In this document: in pieces, positions 1 through 4,791 of the stretch
Layout: every line of letters begins with the position of its first letter
Position numbering within the stretch: position 1 is the first letter of the stretch
DNA from: Spirochaetaceae bacterium
GTDB lineage: Bacteria; Spirochaetota; Spirochaetia; Treponematales; Treponemataceae
DNA length: 7,711 nt
Assembly: GCA_031271875.1 (NCBI GenBank)
Contig: JAISVD010000199.1
Span: forward strand, 1 to 7,711
Direction of reading: 5' to 3'
Position numbers and translations under genes: made by a program
The notes under the pieces: generated by a model
What the model was told of the DNA's origin: nothing
What the model saw: the letters and a program-made list of their open reading frames with translations, nothing else
Database searches by the model: none

Positions 1-2
1 AG

Positions 3-227
3 GCGATCATCTATGCGGTAAAACTCCGGTTCCGCCCGATCCTCATCACCACATTGACAACGATACTGGGTATGCTGCCCATAGCGTTCGCTATCGGAGA
101 CGGAGCGAATATCATCCAGCCCCTGGGAATCGCGGTCTCAGGTGGGCTCACCTTCTCCACCTTCTTCACGCTCTTCATGGTACCGGTGATTCTCAATTTC
201 GTCGGGCCTATCCGCAAGGGGAATTAG
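3..227 (+). CDS. C-terminal end of an RND-family efflux permease (AcrB/MexB-like), 5' truncated by the window
   Basis: Reading from base 3, 74 codons run in frame to a TAG at 225-227. The translation contains the RFRPILITTLTTILGMLP block and then a GGLTFSTFFTLFMVPVIL helix, the characteristic last two transmembrane helices of inner-membrane RND (HAE1-type) proton-driven exporters. The proteins of this family pump drugs, lipids or metals across the envelope with a periplasmic adaptor and an outer-membrane channel. Only the C-terminus is here, so substrate and partners cannot be judged. The protein ends shortly after the last helix (NFVGPIRKGN), as in family members with a short cytoplasmic tail. 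Its stop codon overlaps the stop of the convergent hemW gene (224-226 on the other strand). Family assignment is firm; sub-family is not. Confidence 0.85.
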   Translation, partial: AIIYAVKLRFRPILITTLTTILGMLPIAFAIGDGANIIQPLGIAVSGGLTFSTFFTLFMVPVILNFVGPIRKGN

Positions 228-1492
228 GGCGTTATCAGCTCCCCGAGAAAGCGGTTCAGGAAGAGCAGCCCCTCACGGGTAAGCCCCACGGTGTCAGCTT
301 CTCCTGTTTCACCGCTGCCAAAGGCGAGTCCTCGCTCTTTCCAGCGGGAAAGGGCGGGTTCGATACAATCATCCAGAGGAACACCAAAACGGCGAAAAAA
401 CACATTCCGGCTTATCCCCTCCCGTTTGCGCAGCCCCATCATGAGATATTCGAAGATAAGGGTTTCCCGGTCGATATACTCTGTTTCAGGAGAGACTAAA
501 GGGTTCTTGAGCCACGCCGCAATATCTCTGGTATTCGTGTACCGGATCGCGGCGGGAGGTTCCCCAGCGGCCGGCAGCGGATGAGGAGGTATATCCCCGC
601 CAAAGAGGGTTCCCACCGCTCCCGGCCCGATCCCGAGCCAGGACTCCATATTCCAGTAAACAAGATTGTGGACGCTCCGGTGAGACCCGGATATGGCGAA
701 ATTCGAAACCTCATACTGTTCAAATCCCGCGTTTTCAAGGAGATCCCTGCCCGCCAGCCACAGTTCATCCCCCGCCTCCAGCAGCGCCTGTTCAAAAACG
801 GGGTCCGAAACGCACCGCCTTCCCAGGGGCGTTTTTTCCCCGATGATGAGGGAGTACATCGAAACATGAGAGGGCCCGAATGAAAGGAGCTCCCCCAGTC
901 CGGCAAGAAACCCGGAGCGGGTTTCACCGGGAAGCCCCGCGATGATATCCGCGGAAAAGCTCCCATGCCAGTGTCTCGTTATGAGATTCAGCGCTTTCAG
1001 AACTGTTTCCCGCGCGCCCAATCCAAGCTCAGAGCGCGGCGCTGCGGAGCGCCTTCCACTGGCCCTGAGCGCATTCCCGTCGAGGGACTGCACCCCCAGG
1101 GAAAGCCTGGCAGCGCCCCCGGAGCTGACCGCATCAAGCCATTCCGCAGTGATATCCCCGGGATTCGCCTCGACGGTTACCTCCGCCGCCCCCGGGGACA
1201 GAGCTTCAAGCAGCCGGAAAATCTCCTCCGGGGGCAGCAGACTCGGCGTACCCCCGCCGATATAGACGGTGCGCCAGGAACTGCTTCCCGTCCCGGTTCC
1301 TGCGGATTCCCTCAGGAACCGGGCCTCCCGGAGGAGAGCGTCCACAACCCTGCCCGGCAACTCTGCGGGGGACAGAGCTGCGGAATCCGCAGCGGAATCC
1401 GCGAATGAATGTATCGGAAGGGAAAAAAAATCACAGTAATCGCATCTGGATAAACAGAAGGGAATATGTACGTACAGGGAAAGGGGGGCCAT
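224..1492 (-). CDS. hemW: HemW-type radical SAM haem chaperone (formerly annotated as oxygen-independent coproporphyrinogen III oxidase-like)
   Basis: The 422-residue protein opens with YVHIPFC and a CxxxCxYCDF cluster (Cys13, Cys17, Cys20) that binds the radical-SAM 4Fe-4S centre. It then shows GGGTPS (79-84, SAM site), EANPGD (108-113), RLSLGVQSLD (129-138), DIIAGLPGE (182-190), YSLIIGEKTPL (213-223), and HNLVYWN plus GIGPGAVG further on, all family blocks in order. HemN coproporphyrinogen oxidases carry a Cys shortly after the third cluster Cys and a longer N-terminus; the Phe here fits HemW, which binds haem and delivers it to target proteins. Family members are usually about 380 residues. 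The extra length lies mainly in Ala/Ser-rich inserts at about 28-48 and 146-160. The start lies only 5 nt beyond the lepB stop and has no visible Shine-Dalgarno, so translation is probably coupled to lepB. No haem-biosynthesis genes are visible nearby. Confidence 0.9.
   Translation of the reverse strand: MAPLSLYVHIPFCLSRCDYCDFFSLPIHSFADSAADSAALSPAELPGRVVDALLREARFLRESAGTGTGSSSWRTVYIGGGTPSLLPPEEIFRLLEALSPGAAEVTVEANPGDITAEWLDAVSSGGAARLSLGVQSLDGNALRASGRRSAAPRSELGLGARETVLKALNLITRHWHGSFSADIIAGLPGETRSGFLAGLGELLSFGPSHVSMYSLIIGEKTPLGRRCVSDPVFEQALLEAGDELWLAGRDLLENAGFEQYEVSNFAISGSHRSVHNLVYWNMESWLGIGPGAVGTLFGGDIPPHPLPAAGEPPAAIRYTNTRDIAAWLKNPLVSPETEYIDRETLIFEYLMMGLRKREGISRNVFFRRFGVPLDDCIEPALSRWKERGLAFGSGETGEADTVGLTREGLLFLNRFLGELITP
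1380..1403. repeat. Two tandem 12-bp units inside hemW
   Basis: GCGGAATCCGCA is followed immediately by GCGGAATCCGCG. Each unit is itself almost palindromic (GCGGA-A-TCCGC). On the coding strand they specify the doubled Ala-Asp-Ser-Ala motif near residues 31-38 of HemW, within a stretch that typical HemW proteins lack. This looks like a small in-frame duplication in a tolerant loop. Confidence 0.7.
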
Positions 1493-1497
1493 AAAAC

Positions 1498-2247
1498 TTA
1501 CAGCGGCGAAAAGCGTCCCGGCGGCCAGTACCGAAGAAACACCTTTCCGGTTATCCGGGAGGCGGGGACAGAACCCCAGAGACGGGAATCAACGGGACCG
1601 ATTCTGTTATCGGCCAGGAGGAAATACTCATCATCCCCCAGCACGACCTCCCCCATGGTCCCGGAAAAAGCCAGTTCCCGGGACCAGTTTTCCGGGAGGC
1701 CGGTAATCAGTACGTCGTAGGTATTTTCAGCCAGCTCGAATTCGGTCAGGAAATAGGACGACCCGGAAGGTCTGATATACAACACGAAGTTATCCATATA
1801 AATGGTATCCCCCGGCAGGCCGATAAGACGGCGGATGCAGGAGGATTCCCCCATAAGAGTACTGTCCGAAAAGGGGAATACCCGCTGGAAGGTAAAAAAA
1901 CCGGCGACCGCATCGGCAAATCGCCTGACAGGTCCCATCCCTGCGGGATAAAGCGGGGCGACATACACCATATCCCCCCGCAGCGGCTGAATAAAACCGG
2001 TCAGCCCGCCGACCTCACCGCTGTCCTGCCGGGAGTCCCGGCTGCGCAGGGGGGTAACCATCAGGCAGTCCCCGGTCAGAAGTTCAGGGGTCATACTGGA
2101 AGAACCGGTCTTCACCGACCACACAAGGAATGTACCGATAAGAAACGACAGAATACAGAGAAGGCCCACAAGCACAAAAAAGATGAAAATACGGTGCCGT
2201 ATCTCTTTGCGGGACACATATGAATAATTATACCACTTCTTCGCCAT
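1498..2247 (-). CDS. lepB: Type I signal peptidase (leader peptidase) with Arg at the catalytic-Lys position
   Basis: This 249-residue inner-membrane serine protease would remove signal peptides from Sec/Tat-exported proteins. One transmembrane helix lies at about residues 20-43 and is followed by the nucleophile box SSSMTPELLTGD (Ser51). RGDMVYV (90-96) and IRRLIGLPGD (138-147) follow, then ADNRIGPVDSRLWG (212-225, family consensus GDNRxxSxDSRxxG) and a VFLRYWP C-terminus. In the family the IKRxxGLPGD block carries the general-base lysine (Lys145 in E. coli); here the aligned residue is Arg139, read as CGC. The substitution is clear in the nucleotides and is discussed as a finding. ATG 2247 is the only sensible start, and the predicted -10 box ends 7 bp before it, so the mRNA may be leaderless. 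hemW follows after 5 nt, making a two-gene operon divergent from smpB. Confidence 0.9.
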   Translation of the reverse strand: MAKKWYNYSYVSRKEIRHRIFIFFVLVGLLCILSFLIGTFLVWSVKTGSSSMTPELLTGDCLMVTPLRSRDSRQDSGEVGGLTGFIQPLRGDMVYVAPLYPAGMGPVRRFADAVAGFFTFQRVFPFSDSTLMGESSCIRRLIGLPGDTIYMDNFVLYIRPSGSSYFLTEFELAENTYDVLITGLPENWSRELAFSGTMGEVVLGDDEYFLLADNRIGPVDSRLWGSVPASRITGKVFLRYWPPGRFSPL

Positions 2248-2254
2248 GTATCTC

Positions 2255-2284
2255 AGGATACCACAGGAAAACAGTCGTTGACAA
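2255..2284 (-). promoter_or_regulatory. Predicted sigma70-type promoter for lepB-hemW
   Basis: On the minus strand a TTGTCA -35 box (2284-2279) is separated by 18 bp from a TATCCT -10 box (2260-2255). The expected transcription start, about 7 bp beyond the -10, is near 2248, directly next to the lepB ATG at 2247. That leaves no 5' leader, in line with the absence of a ribosome binding site. The -35 overlaps the -35 of the smpB promoter on the other strand. It is called by pattern only. Confidence 0.5.
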
Positions 2285-2306
2285 GTCCGGTCAGTGTTTC
2301 TATACT
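2278..2306 (+). promoter_or_regulatory. Near-consensus sigma70-type promoter for smpB
   Basis: TTGACA (2278-2283), a 17-bp spacer and TATACT (2301-2306) differ from the vegetative consensus by one base. The predicted start of transcription is near 2313, one or two bases before ATG 2315. The promoter therefore argues against the upstream in-frame GTG at 2294, which lies between its two boxes, and for a leaderless smpB message. No Shine-Dalgarno is visible before either codon. Confidence 0.7.
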
Positions 2307-2314
2307 ACACTGTG

Positions 2315-2782
2315 ATGAGTACCGGCGGCACCAAACTGATTGCGAAAAACAAAAAGGCCTATTTCAATTATACTATAGATGATACAATTGAATGCGGAAT
2401 TGAACTCAAGGGTACTGAAGTAAAATCGGTAAAGGAAGGGAGTATTGCCTTTCCCGACGCTTTTGCCGAAATTATACAGGACGAAGTGTGGGTAAAAAAT
2501 CTGCATATCTCCGAATATGTGTATTCTTCCGTGTTCAACCACGATCCCGGCAGACCAAAAAAGTTGCTGCTCCACCGTGAAGAGATCAAGCGGCTCAAAC
2601 GCAAGGTCGAGGAAAAGGGATTTACCCTCATTCCATTGGATTTTTACCTGAAAAACGGACGTGTGAAGGTTACACTGGGTATATGTAAAGGAAAAAAACA
2701 GTTTGACAAGCGCGCGGACATCCGTGACCGTGACTTGAACCGGGATATGCAGCGGGAATTCCGGAGAAAACTGGACGGATAA
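2315..2782 (+). CDS. smpB: SmpB, tmRNA (SsrA)-binding protein of trans-translation
   Basis: SmpB binds tmRNA, brings it to stalled ribosomes in the cytoplasm and mimics the codon-anticodon stem so that unfinished peptides are tagged for degradation. From ATG 2315 the protein has 155 residues, the usual size. It shows KLIAKNKKAYFNY (7-19), GIELKGTEVKSVKEG (28-42), VWVKNLHISEY (58-68), NHDPGRPKKLLLH (75-87), the NGRVKVTLG strand, and the basic GKKQFDKR tail (126 onward) that becomes helical in the ribosomal A site. An in-frame GTG at 2294 would add seven residues and one at 2312 a single residue. The 2294 start is disfavoured because it lies inside the promoter. The following gene begins 42 bp downstream on the same strand. 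The tmRNA gene itself is not in the window. Confidence 0.95.
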   Translation: MSTGGTKLIAKNKKAYFNYTIDDTIECGIELKGTEVKSVKEGSIAFPDAFAEIIQDEVWVKNLHISEYVYSSVFNHDPGRPKKLLLHREEIKRLKRKVEEKGFTLIPLDFYLKNGRVKVTLGICKGKKQFDKRADIRDRDLNRDMQREFRRKLDG

Positions 2783-2824
2783 GCGGGACAACAGTCCGGT
2801 TCGGAAATATAATTAAGGAGTAAT

Positions 2825-3694
2825 ATGAAGAAAAAGATATTGAGTTCACTTGTAGTCTTTTTCGCATTATTCTCTTTCTGCCACCCGCAACAGAACGGTA
2901 TTCCTGTCGAATTCTATGCTGTTACCTCCTCCTCCGGCGATGAGGAGATGATAAAACTTACCCAGGATCTGTTGTTTTCCTATATAGCCGAGATGGACAG
3001 ATACCGCCTCATAGACAAGCGGGACACCCCCTACTCCGCCGAGAGGGTATCCTCAGACTTTAACGGCTATGTATTCTGGGCCTCCATAGAGGAAGCCGGA
3101 GGCTGGGTATTTACCCTCTATCTCAGGTCTGCGGCACTCAATATCACCAAGACCGCAGGAAAAACCTACGATAACTACTACCGGATACTTCTGGAATCGC
3201 GGAACCTGGTAATCTCTCTGTTCGACTCCCTCCAGGCCGAAGAGCAGGGAACAAGCCCTCCCCTTACCCTCAGCGTCGATACCGAACCGGGAAGAAACAT
3301 CCGGTACAGTTCAGTACCGATAACAACCCTCGAAATCCTGTCGGGGAACTGGAAGGGGGAGGAGGGCATCGAAAAAATTGTTATCCTCCGAGGGGGAAGA
3401 GGTTTTGTCATTTTCAACAATGGCGTGTCCATGAATATCAGTGTAACGATCAGGGACGGAGTGATGACCGCCGCACAGCAGGGGCGTTCAAACGCCGGTT
3501 TCTACCCCGATATCCCGAGGACAACCGCCCTGGTGGCGGCGGAAACAGCCCCGCCGATCTCCTGGCGTATGCAGCTCTCACGGGACAACTCGGTGCTGTT
3601 CGGGGAAAAGACGACCATCGAACCGGTATATCAGGATGATACGGTGGTCTCCACCAGAAGCGTAAAAGTCCCGGTAGTCTGGCAGCGGCAGTGA
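2825..3694 (+). CDS. Exported protein of unknown function, probably periplasmic or outer-membrane associated
   Basis: I do not recognise a named family. The 289-residue protein begins with MKKK and a hydrophobic core (5-18, LSSLVVFFALFSF), a Sec signal peptide. Cys19 follows, but Phe at -1 makes a canonical lipobox unlikely, so cleavage by LepB-type peptidase after Cys19 is possible. Residues ~25-125 have alternating strands and helices (LTQDLLFSYIAEMDRYRLIDKRD) vaguely like CsgG/LPP20-type envelope domains, which assemble or sense surface components. This resemblance is weak. A second domain begins near SGNWKGEEG (173-181) and is rich in beta strands with a GNWKGE turn reminiscent of small beta-barrel or lipocalin-like folds. 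A good AAGGAG (2815-2820) with a 4-nt spacer supports ATG 2825. It lies 42 bp after smpB with no obvious terminator between, so co-transcription is likely. Confidence 0.8.
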   Translation: MKKKILSSLVVFFALFSFCHPQQNGIPVEFYAVTSSSGDEEMIKLTQDLLFSYIAEMDRYRLIDKRDTPYSAERVSSDFNGYVFWASIEEAGGWVFTLYLRSAALNITKTAGKTYDNYYRILLESRNLVISLFDSLQAEEQGTSPPLTLSVDTEPGRNIRYSSVPITTLEILSGNWKGEEGIEKIVILRGGRGFVIFNNGVSMNISVTIRDGVMTAAQQGRSNAGFYPDIPRTTALVAAETAPPISWRMQLSRDNSVLFGEKTTIEPVYQDDTVVSTRSVKVPVVWQRQ

Positions 3695-3737
3695 CCGGAT
3701 AGCCAGACACAACACCCTTCAAATTACCGCAATAAAC

Positions 3738-3769
3738 TTGACTGTACGTATCATATATATTAATATAAT
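3738..3769 (+). promoter_or_regulatory. Predicted promoter of the toxin-antitoxin operon
   Basis: TTGACT (3738-3743) is followed after 17 bp by TAATAT (3761-3766); an overlapping TATAAT (3764-3769) is a better -10 hexamer but at 20-bp spacing. The surrounding stretch is almost entirely A and T. A start near 3773 would leave a 15-nt leader containing AGGAG (3776-3780), 7 nt before ATG 3788. Confidence 0.6.
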
Positions 3770-3777
3770 ACGTACAG
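3742..3777. promoter_or_regulatory. Palindromic operator, probable autoregulation site of the antitoxin
   Basis: CTGTACGTAT (3742-3751) and ATACGTACAG (3768-3777) are perfect inverted repeats 16 bp apart. They straddle the -10 box, touch the end of the -35 box and reach the ribosome binding site. Each arm carries the self-complementary core TACGTA. Ribbon-helix-helix antitoxins typically bind such repeats over their own promoter; that the 3788 product binds here is an inference from position and symmetry. Since the predicted transcript starts inside the right arm, this is a DNA site rather than an RNA hairpin. Confidence 0.6.
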
Positions 3778-3787
3778 GAGTGTTTTT

Positions 3788-4027
3788 ATGGAAACAAAAT
3801 TAACTCTCAAACTTGATAAATCTGTTATAGATTCCGCAAAAGAATATGCAGAAGAGAATAATCGAAGCCTGTCAAAGCTGGTTGAAGATTATTTCAGAAA
3901 TCTTGTTTCTGAAGAAAAATCCCCAAAGAGATACTCCCCTCTTGTAGAAGAGTTAAGCGGAGTAGTATCTGAAACAGATTTAAAATATACGGATTATGTA
4001 GAATATCTGGAAAAGAAATATGAGTAA
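3788..4027 (+). CDS. DUF6364-like ribbon-helix-helix antitoxin of a type II toxin-antitoxin module
   Basis: The 79-residue protein starts with KLTLKLD (4-10), the DNA-contacting beta strand of ribbon-helix-helix proteins. Two helices follow (about 12-23 and 27-40, with SLSKLVEDYFRNL), then a C-terminal tail (YSPLVEELSGV...YVEYLEKKYE, 49-78) of the kind that wraps and inhibits a PIN toxin. I recall this strand-helix-helix-tail pattern from the DUF6364 family, usually next to PIN-domain genes. Here it overlaps the toxin gene by 8 bp, antitoxin first, so their expression is coupled. AGGAG at 3776-3780 sets the start. The protein likely represses its own promoter through the palindrome just upstream. 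Base composition is far more AT-rich than the flanking genes (16 G/C in bases 3781-3840), which points to acquisition by transfer. Confidence 0.85.
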   Translation: METKLTLKLDKSVIDSAKEYAEENNRSLSKLVEDYFRNLVSEEKSPKRYSPLVEELSGVVSETDLKYTDYVEYLEKKYE

Positions 4028-4445
4028 AAAAATATTTGTAGATTCAGATATAATACTCGATCTTCTGTGCAAAAGAGAACCATTTTATGCGTATTCCGCA
4101 GAGCTGTTTACTTTGGGAGATATGGAAGAGGTCGAATTATATACGACATCGTTGGTTTTTGCAAATGTGTTTTATATTTTAAGAAAAATACGGGGAAATG
4201 AAAAAGCGAAAGAGTTATTGAGGAAGTTACGGATATTGCTGCGGATAATTCCTGTCGGAGAAAACAGTGTTGATCTGGCGTTGAATTCATCATTCAACGA
4301 TTTTGAAGATGGATTACAGTATTTCACCGCGCGGGAGCAGGGGTTTAAGGTATTACTGACAAGAAATACAAAAGATTATAGAGTAAAGGATGTACTGATA
4401 CAAACAGCGGAAGAATATATAAAAATGAGGCGGAACAGCAGGTGA
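4020..4445 (+). CDS. PIN-domain ribonuclease toxin (VapC-like, PIN_3 type)
   Basis: The 141-residue protein has the PIN order of acidic sites. FVDSDIILDLL carries Asp8 (and Asp10), with REPFY at 19-23. TSLVFANVFYIL (43-54) has Asn49 where classical VapC has Glu, and NDFEDGLQYFTA (93-104) provides Asp94 and Asp97. LLTRNTKDYR (112-121) ends in Asp119. PIN domains coordinate Mg2+/Mn2+ and cut RNA, often tRNA or rRNA; the paired antitoxin blocks the site. The Asn in the TNxxYIL-like block and the FxDFEDxxQ block match the PIN_3 branch found with DUF6364 antitoxins. ATG 4020 overlaps the antitoxin TAA; only a weak GGAAAAG precedes it, so translational coupling is likely. The gene is AT-rich like its partner and appears complete. 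An IS remnant starts 15 bp beyond its stop. Confidence 0.87.
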   Translation: MSKKIFVDSDIILDLLCKREPFYAYSAELFTLGDMEEVELYTTSLVFANVFYILRKIRGNEKAKELLRKLRILLRIIPVGENSVDLALNSSFNDFEDGLQYFTAREQGFKVLLTRNTKDYRVKDVLIQTAEEYIKMRRNSR

Positions 4446-4460
4446 TGCAGCGCTTACACC

Positions 4461-4480
4461 TAGAGCGAGCGCATAGTTTT
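4461..4480 (+). repeat. Left terminal inverted repeat of the ISAs1-type element
   Basis: TAGAGCGAGCGCATAGTTTT matches the reverse complement of the right end at 19 of 20 positions; the only difference is A at 4464 against G. The GGGCxAxCGCAT-like core resembles ISAs1-family ends as I remember them. Confidence 0.8.
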
Positions 4481-4504
4481 AACAGTCCCTGATAAGCCCA
4501 ATCG

Positions 4505-4772
4505 ATGGAATATTTTTCAGGTATACCCGATCCGCGGAAGGAAACAAACAAAAAATATCCATTGGATGAAGTAGTGGCCATAACCATATTGGCGGTGTTG
4601 TCGTTTGCCGCCGGATGGGAAGATATTGAGCGGTACGGCAACGCAAGCGCGGTCAGATAAAGAGAGTACCAGTTCCGTTGCAGGAAGCATCAAACAATTG
4701 GCTTGGGATGAATCTTATTTGGAACAGTTACTCTTTAACTCCTCCTTTACGTCCGTTCAGGATTCCCCTTGA
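4505..4772 (+). pseudogene. ISAs1-family transposase remnant, N- and C-terminal pieces with the centre deleted
   Basis: From ATG 4505 an open frame of 51 codons (stop 4658-4660) begins MEYFSGIPDPRKETNKKYPL and continues with LDEVVAITILAVLSF, then GWEDIERYG. This is the typical N-terminal domain of ISAs1 (H-repeat) transposases: an IPDPR motif, a hydrophobic helix, then GWEDIE. In another frame, around 4656-4772, the codons read KESTSSVAGSIKQLAWDESY followed by LEQLLFN and a TGA. That matches the family's C-terminal end, where a basic stretch leads into a WDxxYLxxLL motif. The full transposase is about 350-380 residues, so the DDE region is gone and the pieces are out of frame. The deletion junction lies between about 4640 and 4685. 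No catalytic activity is possible from this copy. Confidence 0.78.
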
Positions 4773-4791
4773 AAACTATGCGCTCGCCCTA
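4772..4791 (-). repeat. Right terminal inverted repeat of the ISAs1-type element
   Basis: Read on the minus strand this is TAGGGCGAGCGCATAGTTTT, 19/20 identical to the left end. The stop codon of the transposase C-terminal remnant (4770-4772) touches its inner edge, the expected arrangement for a compact IS. Confidence 0.8.

Larger units (their letters stand above)
4461..4791 (+). mobile_element. 331-bp MITE-like deletion derivative of an ISAs1-family insertion sequence
   Basis: The element is bounded by terminal inverted repeats of 20 bp matching at 19 positions (4461-4480 and 4772-4791). Between them lie only the start and the end of an ISAs1-type transposase in different frames, so roughly 300 codons of the middle, including the DDE catalytic core, are missing. 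Because both ends survive, it could in principle be moved by a full-length relative elsewhere in the genome; this is inferred. I could not find a convincing 8-10 bp target duplication in the flanks (left ...GCTTACACC, right TGGCTTTAT...), so the insertion is old or a flank has changed. It sits between the PIN toxin and the ABC exporter. Confidence 0.75.

Noticed and set aside
965..1408. Plus-strand open frames antisense to hemW, up to 147 codons
   Set aside because: The sequences are Pro/Arg/Ser-rich and low in motif content, as expected from the reverse side of a GC-rich gene; hemW has all its family blocks.
1467..1477. TGTACGTACAG in hemW, resembling an arm of the toxin-antitoxin operator
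   Set aside because: It encodes the conserved YVHIP segment of HemW, lacks the paired arm, and is probably a chance match.
2300..2791. A long open frame on the minus strand opposite smpB (163 codons)
   Set aside because: It mirrors smpB exactly, shows no family motifs and has no start signal; it is a by-product of smpB codon use.
2785..2813. A perfect TATAAT (2808-2813) with GGGACA 17 bp upstream, as a promoter for the 2825 gene
   Set aside because: The start of transcription would fall in the AAGGAG ribosome binding site (2815-2820), which would make that site useless. The -35 is weak, and co-transcription from smpB explains expression.
2843..2881. Cys19 of the 2825 product as a lipoprotein acylation site
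   Set aside because: The residues before it (Leu-Phe-Ser-Phe) do not fit even a relaxed spirochaetal lipobox, because Phe occupies the -1 position. It remains possible but is not supported.
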